DNA of 64,000 nt from Flavobacterium quisquiliarum (GCF_019308285.1 NZ_WWEM01000022.1:145061-209060), one strand, 5' to 3'. Counted from the first letter of the stretch, positions 25,808-34,576 are shown. The notes: generated by a model from the sequence alone, not told the origin. Translations and numbers: made by a program.

Positions 25808-26263
25808 ATGTTAAAATCAGTCAATATATTAAATAAAAGAGCCCGATTTGATTATGAAATAATCGAGACCTATACTGCAGGAATTGTTCTAGCAGGTACC
25901 GAAATCAAATCTATACGTTTAGGAAAAGCCAATATCACAGAAAGCTTTTGCGAATTCAGTGGCATGGAACTTTTTGCAATTAATACTTATATCGAAGAAT
26001 ATTCTTTTGGAAATCAATTCAACCATAAATCCAGAAGTGAGCGAAAATTACTTTTGAATAAAAAAGAATTAAAAACACTTCATAAAAATGTGCAGGCAAA
26101 AGGACTTACTATTGTTCCTCTGAAATTATTTACCAATGAAAAAGGTTTAGCAAAATTGCAGATTGGTCTTTGCAGAGGAAAGAAAAACTATGATAAGAGA
26201 GAGTCTTTAAAAGAACAAGATACCAAACGAGATTTAGATCGTATTAAAAAAGCTTTTAATTAA
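25808..26263 (+). CDS. smpB: SsrA-binding protein SmpB
   Basis: Partner of tmRNA in rescue of stalled ribosomes. The 151-residue sequence contains NKRARFDYEIIETYTAGIVLAGTEIKSIRLGKANI and the C-terminal basic tail KKNYDKRESLKEQDTKRDLDRIKKAF, the part that enters the mRNA channel. Length and motifs fit the family. It is a single-gene unit with a predicted near-leaderless transcript. It adds to a second, different ribosome-rescue module in this window, RtcB-PrfH. Confidence 0.96.
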   Translation: MLKSVNILNKRARFDYEIIETYTAGIVLAGTEIKSIRLGKANITESFCEFSGMELFAINTYIEEYSFGNQFNHKSRSERKLLLNKKELKTLHKNVQAKGLTIVPLKLFTNEKGLAKLQIGLCRGKKNYDKRESLKEQDTKRDLDRIKKAFN

Positions 26264-26343
26264 AAGCTTTTTTATTTTACACAAACCCCTAATTATTAAT
26301 ATTTTATCGTTATTTTTACTTATAACCAATTTAACTGTAAAAT

Positions 26344-26985
26344 ATGAAAAAGTCTTTACTCTTATTTTTTGTTGTAGTTATATTTTCAAGTTGCGGCAGT
26401 AATACTTCAATTGTAAACAGCTGGAGAGATCCAAAAATTACTGTTGCTCAGGAAAATTTTAAAAAGGTTTTAGTTGTTGCTTTAGTCAAAGATGAAGCAT
26501 CCAGAAGAGTTACAGAAAATAGGATCGCCGCTGGTAATCCCATTTTTAAAACTTCTTATCAATACTTAAACGAAACCACCAAAGATCTTACAAAAGAACA
26601 AAAATTGAAAATTCTTCAAGATGAAAATTTTGACGGAGTTATAACTATGAGACTTGTGAGCAAAGAAAAGGAAACAACTTATGTTCCTGGAACTTACACC
26701 GGAATGTATTACGGAGGTTTCGACGGAATGTACACTGGAATGTACGGTTATGGTTTTGGAAATTGGTATGGCATGTATTCTCCAAACTTTTACGATCCGG
26801 GTTATTATCAGGAAACTACATCTTATATGGTGGAAACGAATATCTTTTCATTAAAGGAAAACAAACTGATTTGGACGGGAACCACAGAATCACAATACGT
26901 AACAGATTTAGGACAAACAGTAGATGCTATTATGCAGGCTGTAGTAAAAGAAATGAGAAAAGACGGTTCTTTACCTCCAAAATAA
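26344..26985 (+). CDS. Lipoprotein, DUF4136-like
   Basis: A 213-residue precursor whose N-terminus is a lipoprotein signal with lipobox FSSC (about residues 14-17). The mature part has IVNSWRDPKI and KKVLVVALVKDEASRRVTENRIA, which recalls DUF4136-type envelope lipoproteins, and a glycine/tyrosine/methionine-rich middle (about 118-150) of low complexity. Outer-membrane or periplasmic anchoring is expected. Role unknown. A good hairpin terminator follows. Confidence 0.75.
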   Translation: MKKSLLLFFVVVIFSSCGSNTSIVNSWRDPKITVAQENFKKVLVVALVKDEASRRVTENRIAAGNPIFKTSYQYLNETTKDLTKEQKLKILQDENFDGVITMRLVSKEKETTYVPGTYTGMYYGGFDGMYTGMYGYGFGNWYGMYSPNFYDPGYYQETTSYMVETNIFSLKENKLIWTGTTESQYVTDLGQTVDAIMQAVVKEMRKDGSLPPK

Positions 26986-26990
26986 AATCC

Positions 26991-27021
26991 AAAAAAGCAA
27001 CATTTAATTTGTTGCTTTTTT
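26991..27021 (+). terminator. Rho-independent terminator
   Basis: AAAAAAGCAACA, seven-base loop, TGTTGCTTTTTT six bases past the lipoprotein stop; a 12-bp stem with T-tract. Confidence 0.9.
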
Positions 27022-27039
27022 TACATCATAAAAATTGAC

Positions 27040-27057
27040 TAAATTTGTCAAGACAAA
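27040..27057. promoter_or_regulatory. Promoter and overlapping operator of the XRE-Fic gene
   Basis: TAAATTTG (27040-27047) is a -7 element. It overlaps the palindrome TTTGTC-AA-GACAAA (27044-27057), 12 bases before the start codon. The XRE domain of the product could bind here and repress its own gene. Confidence 0.55.
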
Positions 27058-27069
27058 ATTTTTCATTAA

Positions 27070-28119
27070 ATGAAATCACTTCTAAAAAATGCTAGGGAGC
27101 AAAAAGGTTTAAAAACTCGTGAATTAGCACAACTTGCGGATATTGATCAAGCTTTAATTAGTAAATTTGAATCGGGAACCAGAAAACCCACCAAAGAACA
27201 GGTTATTAAGCTGTCTCAGCTTTTAGAAATTGATTATGAAACTTTAATGATTGCGTGGCTCAAGGAAAAGATTCTTTATGAAATTGGTCATGAAGAATTT
27301 GCTTTGAAAGCTTTAAAAGTTGCTGAAGATGAAATCAAATACAACAAAACAGTTTCAAATCTTAAATTATCTACTTCTTTAGAGAAAATCCTAAAAGAAA
27401 TTGATGCCTTAAAAGAAAAATTAGATTCTTATCGTCAGTATGACAGCTTTAAAATAAAACAGGCCTTAGAATTAGAATATACTTTTGAAAGCAATAGAAT
27501 TGAAGGTAATACAATGACACTTCGTGAAACAGATATGGTCATCAATGAAGGTTTGACAATTTCTGGGAAAAGCATGCGGGAACATCTTGAAGCTATAAAT
27601 CATCAGGAAGCAATTGGTTTTATTAAAGATTTAATGAATAAAAACAACTCTTTAAACGAACGAGATCTTTTATCTATTCATAATCTAATTTTACGAGGAA
27701 TTATTCCGGAAGATGCCGGACGTTACAGAAAAGTTCAGGTTATGATTCAGGGAAGCAGTCACATGCCTCCACAACCTTTAATCGTTCCGCAGGAAATGGA
27801 TGAATATTTTGTTTGGTATGAAATCAATAAAAATAAACTACATCCAATTATTTTAGCGGCAGAAATGCACGAGCGCTTAGCGACAATTCATCCTTTTATT
27901 GATGGAAACGGAAGAACTTCACGATTAATTATGAATTTAATTTTAATGCAAAAAGGCTATCCTATTGCAAATATTAAAGGTGATTACGAAACTCGTATGC
28001 AATATTACCAGTCTTTAGAAATTGCTCAAACTAAAAAAGACAAAGAAGATTTTTTTCTGTTTATCGCTCAAAAAGAAAAAGAAAGTCTGGAAAGATATAT
28101 TTCAGTTCTTACCCAATAA
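27070..28119 (+). CDS. Fic domain AMP-transferase with N-terminal XRE helix-turn-helix
   Basis: A 349-residue fusion. Residues 1-60 form an XRE/Cro-type helix-turn-helix (KSLLKNAREQKGLKTRELAQLADIDQALISKFESG). A linker of about 60 residues is coiled-coil-like, and the Fic core begins near residue 128. The active site HPFIDGNGRTSR (274-285) is complete, including the catalytic histidine. An inhibitory motif of the S-x-x-x-E-G type (141-146, SNRIEG) precedes the Fic core, so this is a self-inhibited class II Fic. Such enzymes AMPylate or otherwise modify proteins; the target is unknown. No separate antitoxin gene is present. The terminator downstream is shared with pcm. Confidence 0.92.
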   Translation: MKSLLKNAREQKGLKTRELAQLADIDQALISKFESGTRKPTKEQVIKLSQLLEIDYETLMIAWLKEKILYEIGHEEFALKALKVAEDEIKYNKTVSNLKLSTSLEKILKEIDALKEKLDSYRQYDSFKIKQALELEYTFESNRIEGNTMTLRETDMVINEGLTISGKSMREHLEAINHQEAIGFIKDLMNKNNSLNERDLLSIHNLILRGIIPEDAGRYRKVQVMIQGSSHMPPQPLIVPQEMDEYFVWYEINKNKLHPIILAAEMHERLATIHPFIDGNGRTSRLIMNLILMQKGYPIANIKGDYETRMQYYQSLEIAQTKKDKEDFFLFIAQKEKESLERYISVLTQ

Positions 28120-28120
28120 A

Positions 28121-28143
28121 AAAGCCCGTTTAAAACGGGCTTT
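28121..28143. terminator. Bidirectional terminator between fic and pcm
   Basis: AAAGCCCGTTT-A-AAACGGGCTTT is a perfect palindrome between two convergent genes; with A and T flanks it can end both. Confidence 0.85.
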
Positions 28144-28147
28144 CTCA

Positions 28148-28789
28148 TTAATTTTTATCTTCCAACAAAGGAACAAATCGAAACTCTCCAAACTCATGTT
28201 TTTCGAATTGCGTTTCGTTCTTTCTAATTAGTAAAGTCATAATCTGAACATCTTCTCCCAAAGGAATAACAAGCCTTCCTCCTATTTTCAGCTGAGCCAT
28301 TAATGGCTGCGGAATAAACGGTGCACCTGCTGTAACTATAATACTGTCAAAAGGCGCAAAATTTGGTAATCCTTTATAACCGTCTCCAAAAGAAACATGT
28401 TTTGGACGGATATTTAATTTTGGAAACAAAATAGAAGTCTGTTTAAACAATTCTTTTTGTCTCTCTACTGTATAAACTTTTGCTCCAAGATGAAACAAAA
28501 CCGCTGTCTGATATCCGGAACCTGTTCCAATTTCCAAAACTTTATGTTCTTTCTGCACTTCTAACAACTGAGATTGAAATGCAACAGTGTAAGGCTGCGA
28601 AATAGTTTGGCCTGCGCCAATAGGAAAAGCCTTATCCTGATAAGCGAAATCTTCAAAACTAGAATTCAAAAAAAGGTGTCTTGGGATTTTTTTTATCGCA
28701 TCCAGAACTGCTTTATCAGTAATTCCTTTTTGCTCTAAAGTGGTTACTAATTGATTACGAAGTCCTTGATGTTTGGCAGTGTCTTTCAA
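28148..28789 (-). CDS. pcm: Protein-L-isoaspartate O-methyltransferase
   Basis: Repairs damaged isoaspartyl residues by methylation with S-adenosylmethionine. The 213-residue protein has the SAM motif VLEIGTGSGYQTAVL, the pre-motif GAGQTISQPYTVAFQ and post-motif GGRLVIPLG seen in the family. The usual length is about 210. Cytosolic. Convergent with the fic gene. Start at the ATG at 28789. Confidence 0.94.
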   Translation of the reverse strand: MKDTAKHQGLRNQLVTTLEQKGITDKAVLDAIKKIPRHLFLNSSFEDFAYQDKAFPIGAGQTISQPYTVAFQSQLLEVQKEHKVLEIGTGSGYQTAVLFHLGAKVYTVERQKELFKQTSILFPKLNIRPKHVSFGDGYKGLPNFAPFDSIIVTAGAPFIPQPLMAQLKIGGRLVIPLGEDVQIMTLLIRKNETQFEKHEFGEFRFVPLLEDKN

Positions 28790-29104
28790 AATGGGTAGGT
28801 TTTATTTTCGCAAAAATAAGAAAGAAAACAGGATTTCAAATATTGATTTTTAAATAATAAAAATGTAAAGTCAAAAGTCGAAAACAAAAGCCATTATTTA
28901 TCAGACCGAGCATAGTCGAAGTCCTTTTCCTAACCACGGCTCTTAAACTTCGTTCAGGCTGAAAAAACTACAAAATGAAAGAAGCAACCAACAACAAACA
29001 ATAAACGACCAACAACCAATAACTCACAACCAACAACTCACAATTACCTAAATTCATTTTCACGGTAAACAAATAAATTATATTTTTGTTTAAAATACAT
29101 TCTC
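28790..29104. other. Intergenic region with repeat debris and a promoter
   Basis: The 315-bp gap holds AGACCGAGCATAGTCGAAG, an eroded member of the CTTCGACT...CTCGGTCT repeat words common in this phylum, then a low-complexity run of CCAACAAC and CAATAACTCACAA. TATTTTTG at 29081-29088 is a -7 candidate for the oxidoreductase gene at 29105. No ORF or RNA gene is evident. Confidence 0.5.
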
Positions 29105-30070
29105 ATGTTAAAAGTAGGAGTTTTAGGTGCTGGTCATCTTGGTAAAATACATTTACGCTTATTACAACAATCTGACAAATACGAATTAGTTGGATTTTAC
29201 GACGAAAATCAAGAAAATGCCGAAAGAATCTCAAAAGAATTTGGCTATAAAAATTTCAGCACAATTGCAAAACTTATTCACGCTGTCGACGTGATTGACA
29301 TTGTTACTCCTACGCTTTCGCACTACAAATGCGCCAAAGTTGCCATCAAATCAGGAAAACATATCTTTATTGAAAAACCAATCGCCAATACGGTTGAAGA
29401 AGCTGAAGAAATTATTGCTTTAGCAAATGAATACAACGTAAAAGGACAAGTAGGTCACGTAGAGCGTTTTAACCCAGCTTTTATAGCCACAAAAGAAATG
29501 ATTGAAAACCCGATGTTTATAGAAACACATCGTTTGGCAGAGTTTAATCCGCGTGGTACTGATGTTCCTGTGGTTTTGGATTTAATGATTCATGATATTG
29601 ATGCGATTTTAAGTGTTGTCAACTCAAAGGTGAAAAACATAAACGCTAGTGGTGTTTCAGTTATCAGTGAAACTCCAGATATTGCAAATGCCAGAATCGA
29701 ATTTGAAAATGGCTGTGTCGCTAATTTAACTGCCAGCAGAATTTCACTGAAAAACATGCGTAAATCACGTTTCTTTCAAAAAGATGCTTATATTTCAGTT
29801 GACTTTTTAGAAAAAAAATGCGAAGTAGTTCGCATGAAAGATGCACCAGAAGTTCCCGGAGATTTTGATATGATTTTGCAGAATGCAGAAGGCGTTAAAA
29901 AACAAATCTATTTCACTAATCCAGATGTAGAACAAAATAATGCAATCTTAGACGAGTTAAATTCGTTTGCCGATGCAATAAACAACAATACAACTCCAGT
30001 TGTAACACTTGAACAAGCAACAGACGCATTGCGTGTAGCATACCAAATTATTGAGTGCTTCGATAAATAA
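29105..30070 (+). CDS. Gfo/Idh/MocA-family oxidoreductase
   Basis: NAD(P)-dependent dehydrogenase of 321 residues. The N-terminal Rossmann segment is GVLGAGHLGKIHLRLL, and the central EKPIANTVEEAEEI motif carries the catalytic lysine of the family. The second domain (VGHVERFNPAF and DLMIHDIDAILS) is the usual alpha/beta domain with the HDID histidine. Substrate unknown; sugar or sugar-acid derivatives are typical. It is followed by a palindromic repeat and then the hydroxyacyl-CoA dehydrogenase gene, probably read separately. Confidence 0.88.
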   Translation: MLKVGVLGAGHLGKIHLRLLQQSDKYELVGFYDENQENAERISKEFGYKNFSTIAKLIHAVDVIDIVTPTLSHYKCAKVAIKSGKHIFIEKPIANTVEEAEEIIALANEYNVKGQVGHVERFNPAFIATKEMIENPMFIETHRLAEFNPRGTDVPVVLDLMIHDIDAILSVVNSKVKNINASGVSVISETPDIANARIEFENGCVANLTASRISLKNMRKSRFFQKDAYISVDFLEKKCEVVRMKDAPEVPGDFDMILQNAEGVKKQIYFTNPDVEQNNAILDELNSFADAINNNTTPVVTLEQATDALRVAYQIIECFDK

Positions 30071-30090
30071 TTAGAAAAAAAACAAAATAA

Positions 30091-30132
30091 TTAGCCACGA
30101 ATTCACGAATTAATTGGTGATTTCGTGGCTAA
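30091..30132. repeat. Palindromic intergenic repeat (GCCACGAATTC family), copy 3
   Basis: TTAGCCACGAA at 30091-30101 and TTCGTGGCTAA at 30122-30132 are perfect inverted arms; the interior TTCACGAATTAATTGGTGA is the shortened core of the family. Confidence 0.8.
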
Positions 30133-30157
30133 ATCATAAAAAAATATCTAGAAAAAA

Positions 30158-31045
30158 ATGAAAACAATAGCTGTAATTGGTGCAGGAACAATGGGTAACG
30201 GAATTGCTCATACCTTTGCACAAAGCGGTTTTACCGTAAAATTAATCGACGTTTCAGAAAAATCATTAGATAAAGGAATGGCAACTATTGCAGGCAATTT
30301 AGAACGTATGCTTGCAAAAGGAACAATTACCCAAGAAGATGTTGCTAAAACAATTACCAATATTATAACGTATACTGATATTAAAGATGGAGTTGTTGGT
30401 GTAGATTTAGTTGTCGAAGCAGCAACAGAAAATGTAGAATTAAAACTGAACATTTTCAAACAATTAAACGAATACTGTTCTCATAATACGATTTTAGCTA
30501 CCAACACTTCTTCAATCTCCATTACGCAAATTGGAGCTGTTGTAGCACATCCTGAGCGCGTTATCGGAATGCACTTTATGAATCCGGTGCCGATTATGAA
30601 ATTGGTTGAAATCATTCGCGGATACAATACAAGTGACGAAGTAACGAAAATCATCATGGATTTATCTGAAAAATTAGGTAAAGTTCCTGTTGAAGTAAAC
30701 GATTATCCAGGTTTCGTAGCAAACAGAATTTTAATGCCGATGCTAAACGAAGCAATCGAAACGTTATACAATGGTGTTGCTGGAGTTTACGAAATTGATA
30801 CGGTTATGAAATTAGGAATGGGACACCCAATGGGACCATTACAATTAGCTGATTTTATTGGACTTGATGTTTGTCTTGCCATTCTAAATGTAATGTACGA
30901 CGGATTCAAAAACCCAAAATATGCTCCTTGCCCACTTTTAGTAAATATGGTTAGAGCTGGAAAATTGGGAGTAAAATCCGGCGAAGGTTTTTATGATTAT
31001 AGCGAAAGCAAAAAGGCAGAGAAAATTTCGAAGCAGTTTATTTAG
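30158..31045 (+). CDS. 3-hydroxyacyl-CoA (3-hydroxybutyryl-CoA) dehydrogenase
   Basis: NAD-dependent oxidation or reduction of 3-hydroxyacyl-CoA. The 295-residue sequence has the Rossmann start AVIGAGTMGNGIAHTFAQSG, the NTSSISITQI segment, GMHFMNPVPIMKLVEII with the catalytic histidine, and DYPGFVANRILMP. The short stand-alone form (no hydratase domain) is usual for hbd and PaaH-type enzymes. Substrate chain length cannot be told. The start ATG lies just after a palindromic repeat. Confidence 0.93.
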   Translation: MKTIAVIGAGTMGNGIAHTFAQSGFTVKLIDVSEKSLDKGMATIAGNLERMLAKGTITQEDVAKTITNIITYTDIKDGVVGVDLVVEAATENVELKLNIFKQLNEYCSHNTILATNTSSISITQIGAVVAHPERVIGMHFMNPVPIMKLVEIIRGYNTSDEVTKIIMDLSEKLGKVPVEVNDYPGFVANRILMPMLNEAIETLYNGVAGVYEIDTVMKLGMGHPMGPLQLADFIGLDVCLAILNVMYDGFKNPKYAPCPLLVNMVRAGKLGVKSGEGFYDYSESKKAEKISKQFI

Positions 31046-31086
31046 TATTTCCGCTTCCAAAGTATAATTACTTTTCATCTAAGATT

Positions 31087-31617
31087 ATGATTACATTTGA
31101 AGGAGAATATAAAAATTTAAAAGCTAGAATATTTAGCGAAAAACCTTTTTCTTTTTTATTTGTATTTATATTTTTTTCATTCATACTTTCTGTTTTTTTT
31201 AATGTCGAAAGTCTAAAATATTATGCCTATTTTCTCGAGTTAGTTCTGATAGTCTTATTCATAATAGTAACAATAAATACATTCAAAAGTATTATTAATA
31301 AAGTAACTCTTAATGAAAGTAACATCAAATTAGAAGGAGAAATTTTTAATAAAGAATGGGAAAAAGTAATTCCTTTAAAAGAGATTAAAATTGAAGCTAA
31401 GGGCAATCCATCTCGGTCAGGTTTGTGCAGTGTAACTTTTTACATAAAACTAAAAACAAAAGATAACAGTTATATTATAAATGCATTTCGAACATTTTCA
31501 GATGAACAAATTCTTGAGATATTCAATGAATTTAAAAAATATAAAGGAGAAAAAATTATACTCGATGAAAAATTATATTTAATGAGAATCCAAGAGAAAA
31601 TAGAAAAATGTCAATAG
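31087..31617 (+). CDS. Unknown membrane protein
   Basis: A 176-residue protein with a short soluble N-terminus, two membrane segments (about 21-40 and 49-67) and a C-terminal soluble domain of mixed strands (KVTLNESNIKLEGEIFNKEWEKVIPLKEI). The plan recalls small membrane proteins with a PH-like domain, but no family is recognised. It overlaps the start of the yggS gene by 10 bases, so translation of the two may be coupled. Confidence 0.7.
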   Translation: MITFEGEYKNLKARIFSEKPFSFLFVFIFFSFILSVFFNVESLKYYAYFLELVLIVLFIIVTINTFKSIINKVTLNESNIKLEGEIFNKEWEKVIPLKEIKIEAKGNPSRSGLCSVTFYIKLKTKDNSYIINAFRTFSDEQILEIFNEFKKYKGEKIILDEKLYLMRIQEKIEKCQ

Positions 31618-32267
31618 CATCAAACTTAAATACAATTAAAGCAACTTTACCTGAACACGTAACTCTTGTTGCCGTTTCAAAAACAAAACCTGTCTCAGAC
31701 TTGATACAAGCCTACGAAACAGGACAGCGCATATTTGGAGAAAACAAAATTCAGGAAATGACGGAGAAATGGGAACAAATGCCAAAAGATATTCAATGGC
31801 ATATGATTGGTCACGTTCAATCCAATAAAGTCAAATTTATGGCACCTTATGTCACTTTGATACACGGTGTTGACAGCTTGAAATTATTACAGGAAATCAA
31901 CAAACAAGCATTAAAAAATAATAGAACCATAGACTGTCTTCTTCAAATTTATATTGCTGAAGAAGAATCCAAATTTGGTTTGGACGAAAATGAATTAAAT
32001 GAACTTTTAACTTCTTCGCAGTTCAAAGAGTTGAAAAATATTCGTATCTTAGGTTTAATGGGAATGGCAACCTTCACAGAAGACCAAAACCAAATTAAAA
32101 AAGAATTTACCCATTTAAAATCGATTTTTGATTCGATAAAAGAGCTGAAAACTGAAAACTGCAGTCTGAACACTATATCGATGGGAATGTCAGGAGATTA
32201 TCAATTAGCTATAGAATGCGGAAGCACAATGGTAAGAATTGGAAGCAGCATTTTTGGAGGTCGTTAA
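31608..32267 (+). CDS. yggS: YggS-family pyridoxal-phosphate homeostasis protein
   Basis: PLP-binding TIM-barrel protein of 219 residues, without known catalysis, that keeps free PLP low. Motifs: LVAVSKTKP with the PLP lysine, FGENKIQEM, WHMIGHVQSNKVK, GLMGMAT and SMGMSGDYQLAIECGSTMVRIGSSIFG at the end. It fits PROSC/YggS in length and order. The gene starts inside the previous membrane-protein gene. A small palindrome follows. Confidence 0.94.
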   Translation: MSIASNLNTIKATLPEHVTLVAVSKTKPVSDLIQAYETGQRIFGENKIQEMTEKWEQMPKDIQWHMIGHVQSNKVKFMAPYVTLIHGVDSLKLLQEINKQALKNNRTIDCLLQIYIAEEESKFGLDENELNELLTSSQFKELKNIRILGLMGMATFTEDQNQIKKEFTHLKSIFDSIKELKTENCSLNTISMGMSGDYQLAIECGSTMVRIGSSIFGGR

Positions 32268-32275
32268 TACCTGCC

Positions 32276-32303
32276 GTAAAGACGCATTGAAGTACGTCTT
32301 TAC
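32276..32303. repeat. GTAAAGACG palindromic repeat
   Basis: GTAAAGACG at 32276-32284 and CGTCTTTAC at 32295-32303 form perfect arms around CATTGAAGTA. It resembles the GAGACGCACTGCAGTGCGTCTC-type dispersed palindromes seen in many bacteria of this phylum. It could also serve as a terminator for yggS. Confidence 0.65.
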
Positions 32304-32341
32304 AAAAACTGAATACTAAAAACTGAGACTGAATACTTAAT

Positions 32342-33703
32342 TTGTACGCAATACTTGACATAGAAACCACTGGGGGACAATTTAATGAAGAGGGAATTAC
32401 CGAAATCGCTATCTACAAATTTGATGGGCATGAAGTAGTTGATCAATTCATCAGCCTTGTCAATCCTGAAATTCCGATTCAGCCCTTCGTAGTAAAACTG
32501 ACTGGAATCAATAATGCTATGCTACAATCAGCGCCAAAGTTTTACGAAGTTGCCAAGCGTATCATAGAAATTACTTCCGATTGTGTTATCGTGGCTCATA
32601 ATGCATCATTTGACTATAGAATCCTTCGTACAGAATTTAGACGTCTAGGCTACGATTTCGAAGCTAAAACACTTTGTACAGTAGAATTAGCTAAGAAATT
32701 AATTCCAGAACAACCATCTTACAGTTTAGGAAAACTCGTTCGTTCACTTGGAATTCCGATGGCCGACAGACATCGCGCCAGCGGAGATGCTATGGCTACC
32801 ACTAAGCTGTTTAAAATGCTTTTGGAAAAAGATGTCGAAAAAACTATCGTAAAAGATTTTATAAAACTCGAAGTAGAAAAAGGAATTTCTCCAAAATTTT
32901 TAGATCTTTTAAATCAAATGCCAGCTAAAACTGGAGTTTATTATATCTATAAAGAAGACAGAACTTTAATTTACATTGGCAAAAGCCAAAACATCAAAAA
33001 AAGAGTCAATCAGCACTTTACAGGAATCACTACAAAGAGCAAAAGAATTCAAGCTGAAGTTTTTACGATTACCTATGACGAAACCGGAAGCGAGTTAATA
33101 GCGCTTTTAAAAGAAAGTCAGGAAGTAAAAGTAAATCGTCCTAGATACAATCGATCTCAGAAAAAATCAGTTTTTCCTGTTGCTTTATATGCCGAAAAAG
33201 ATTCAGATGGTTACATCAACTTAAAACTGGAGAAAGCAGACGGACGTAAAAAAGAAATCACCTCTTTTACTTCTTTACAAGAAGGCAAAAATGCACTCTT
33301 TAAATTCACGGCAAAATATCATTTATGTCAAAAACTGACAGGTTTATATCAAACCAAAAAAGAGTGTTTTCAATATAAAATCAAAGAATGTGACGGCGCT
33401 TGCATAGGCGAAGTGACTCCAGAAGTTTACAATTTAAGAGTACAGCAATTCATTTCAGAAAACAGTTTTGAAAACAAAAGCATGATTCTGATAGACAGAG
33501 GAAGAAATGTAAACGAACGAAGTGCAGTCCTGATCGAAGATGGAATCTACAAAGGTTACGCTTATTATGATCTGAATTATCAAATTACTAATATTGAGAT
33601 CTTAAAAAATATTTTGGTACCGATGCAACACAATCGTGATGTGAAAAATATCATTCAAAGCTATATCCGTAAAAGCAAATCGCTAAAAATACTTCATTTT
33701 TAA
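32342..33703 (+). CDS. DEDD 3'-5' exonuclease fused to a GIY-YIG nuclease domain
   Basis: A 453-residue fusion. Residues 1-165 are a DnaQ-type exonuclease with ExoI DIETTG (6-11), ExoII HNASFDYRIL and ExoIII HRASGDA. From about 190 follows a GIY-YIG domain (GVYYIYKEDRTLIYIGKSQNIKKRVNQHF), as in UvrC and Cho. The rest (about 270-453) resembles the region between the GIY-YIG domain and the end of Cho-like proteins (CQKLTGLYQTKKECFQYKIKECDGACIGE). A role in nucleotide excision or in cleaning up DNA ends is likely. The start codon is TTG, since the family starts at this point and no ATG is available. Confidence 0.88.
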   Translation: MYAILDIETTGGQFNEEGITEIAIYKFDGHEVVDQFISLVNPEIPIQPFVVKLTGINNAMLQSAPKFYEVAKRIIEITSDCVIVAHNASFDYRILRTEFRRLGYDFEAKTLCTVELAKKLIPEQPSYSLGKLVRSLGIPMADRHRASGDAMATTKLFKMLLEKDVEKTIVKDFIKLEVEKGISPKFLDLLNQMPAKTGVYYIYKEDRTLIYIGKSQNIKKRVNQHFTGITTKSKRIQAEVFTITYDETGSELIALLKESQEVKVNRPRYNRSQKKSVFPVALYAEKDSDGYINLKLEKADGRKKEITSFTSLQEGKNALFKFTAKYHLCQKLTGLYQTKKECFQYKIKECDGACIGEVTPEVYNLRVQQFISENSFENKSMILIDRGRNVNERSAVLIEDGIYKGYAYYDLNYQITNIEILKNILVPMQHNRDVKNIIQSYIRKSKSLKILHF

Positions 33704-33733
33704 CAAAACCAAACTTTCATTATCTTTAAGGAT

Positions 33734-34573
33734 ATGAAAAACAAAAAATCACAATACGAAATCTTCAGAGAAAAAGTAAAAATCATTCTGTATGGCACCA
33801 ATACCATATTAGGACGAATGTTCGATTTAGTATTATTAGGTTTGATTTTATTGAGCGTTTTATTAATAATGCTTGACACTGTACAAGGAATCAGTTCCAA
33901 ATATCATTACCAGCTTCTGATCTGCGAATGGGTAATCACAGTCTTTTTTACCATCGAATATATTTTAAGAATTATCTCCATTCAAAAACCTGTTAAATAC
34001 ATCTTCAGCTTTTACGGAATCATCGATTTGCTTGCTGTTTTGCCCATGTATTTGTCTATATTTTTGCCTGGCGCAAGTATTTTATCAATCGTAAGGGCAT
34101 TACGTTTTCTTCGATTATTCAAAATTTTGCATATTCCGCAAATCAACCATCAATCGTTACAATTAAAAGAAGCAATAGAAGCCAGCAAAGAAAAAATTCT
34201 GGTTTTCATTTATTTTGTCCTAATCAGCACCGTTATCATCGGTACAATAATGTATCTGGTAGAAGGCCGAGAATCAGGATTTACAAGCATTCCCATGGGA
34301 ATTTACTGGACAATAGTAACTTTAACAACAGTAGGTTACGGAGATATTTCGCCACAAACACCGCTTGGACAATTTATTGCAGCATTTGTCATGATTTTAG
34401 GTTACGGAATCATCGCCGTTCCAACAGGAATTGTTACTGCCGAATTTGCCAAAAGCAGTCTGAAAAACAGCACTGTAAGTGGCAAAAAAACATGTAGAAA
34501 ATGCCAGTCTCAAGTTCATTTTGACAATGCTAAATATTGTTACGAATGTGGAACGGAACTGCCAAATAATTAA
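33734..34573 (+). CDS. Voltage-gated-type potassium channel with C-terminal zinc-ribbon tail
   Basis: A 279-residue ion-channel protein with six membrane segments. The S4-like segment SIVRALRFLRLFKIL carries regularly spaced arginines, and the selectivity filter is TTVGYGD after a pore helix (WTIVTLTTVGYGD). The final 30 residues add a small zinc ribbon (CRKCQSQVHFDNAKYCYECGTEL) with two CxxC pairs, presumably cytosolic. K+ selectivity is read from the filter. It resembles simple bacterial Kv channels. The next element downstream is the long-hairpin sequence in front of miaA. Confidence 0.92.
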   Translation: MKNKKSQYEIFREKVKIILYGTNTILGRMFDLVLLGLILLSVLLIMLDTVQGISSKYHYQLLICEWVITVFFTIEYILRIISIQKPVKYIFSFYGIIDLLAVLPMYLSIFLPGASILSIVRALRFLRLFKILHIPQINHQSLQLKEAIEASKEKILVFIYFVLISTVIIGTIMYLVEGRESGFTSIPMGIYWTIVTLTTVGYGDISPQTPLGQFIAAFVMILGYGIIAVPTGIVTAEFAKSSLKNSTVSGKKTCRKCQSQVHFDNAKYCYECGTELPNN

Positions 34574-34576
34574 TTT

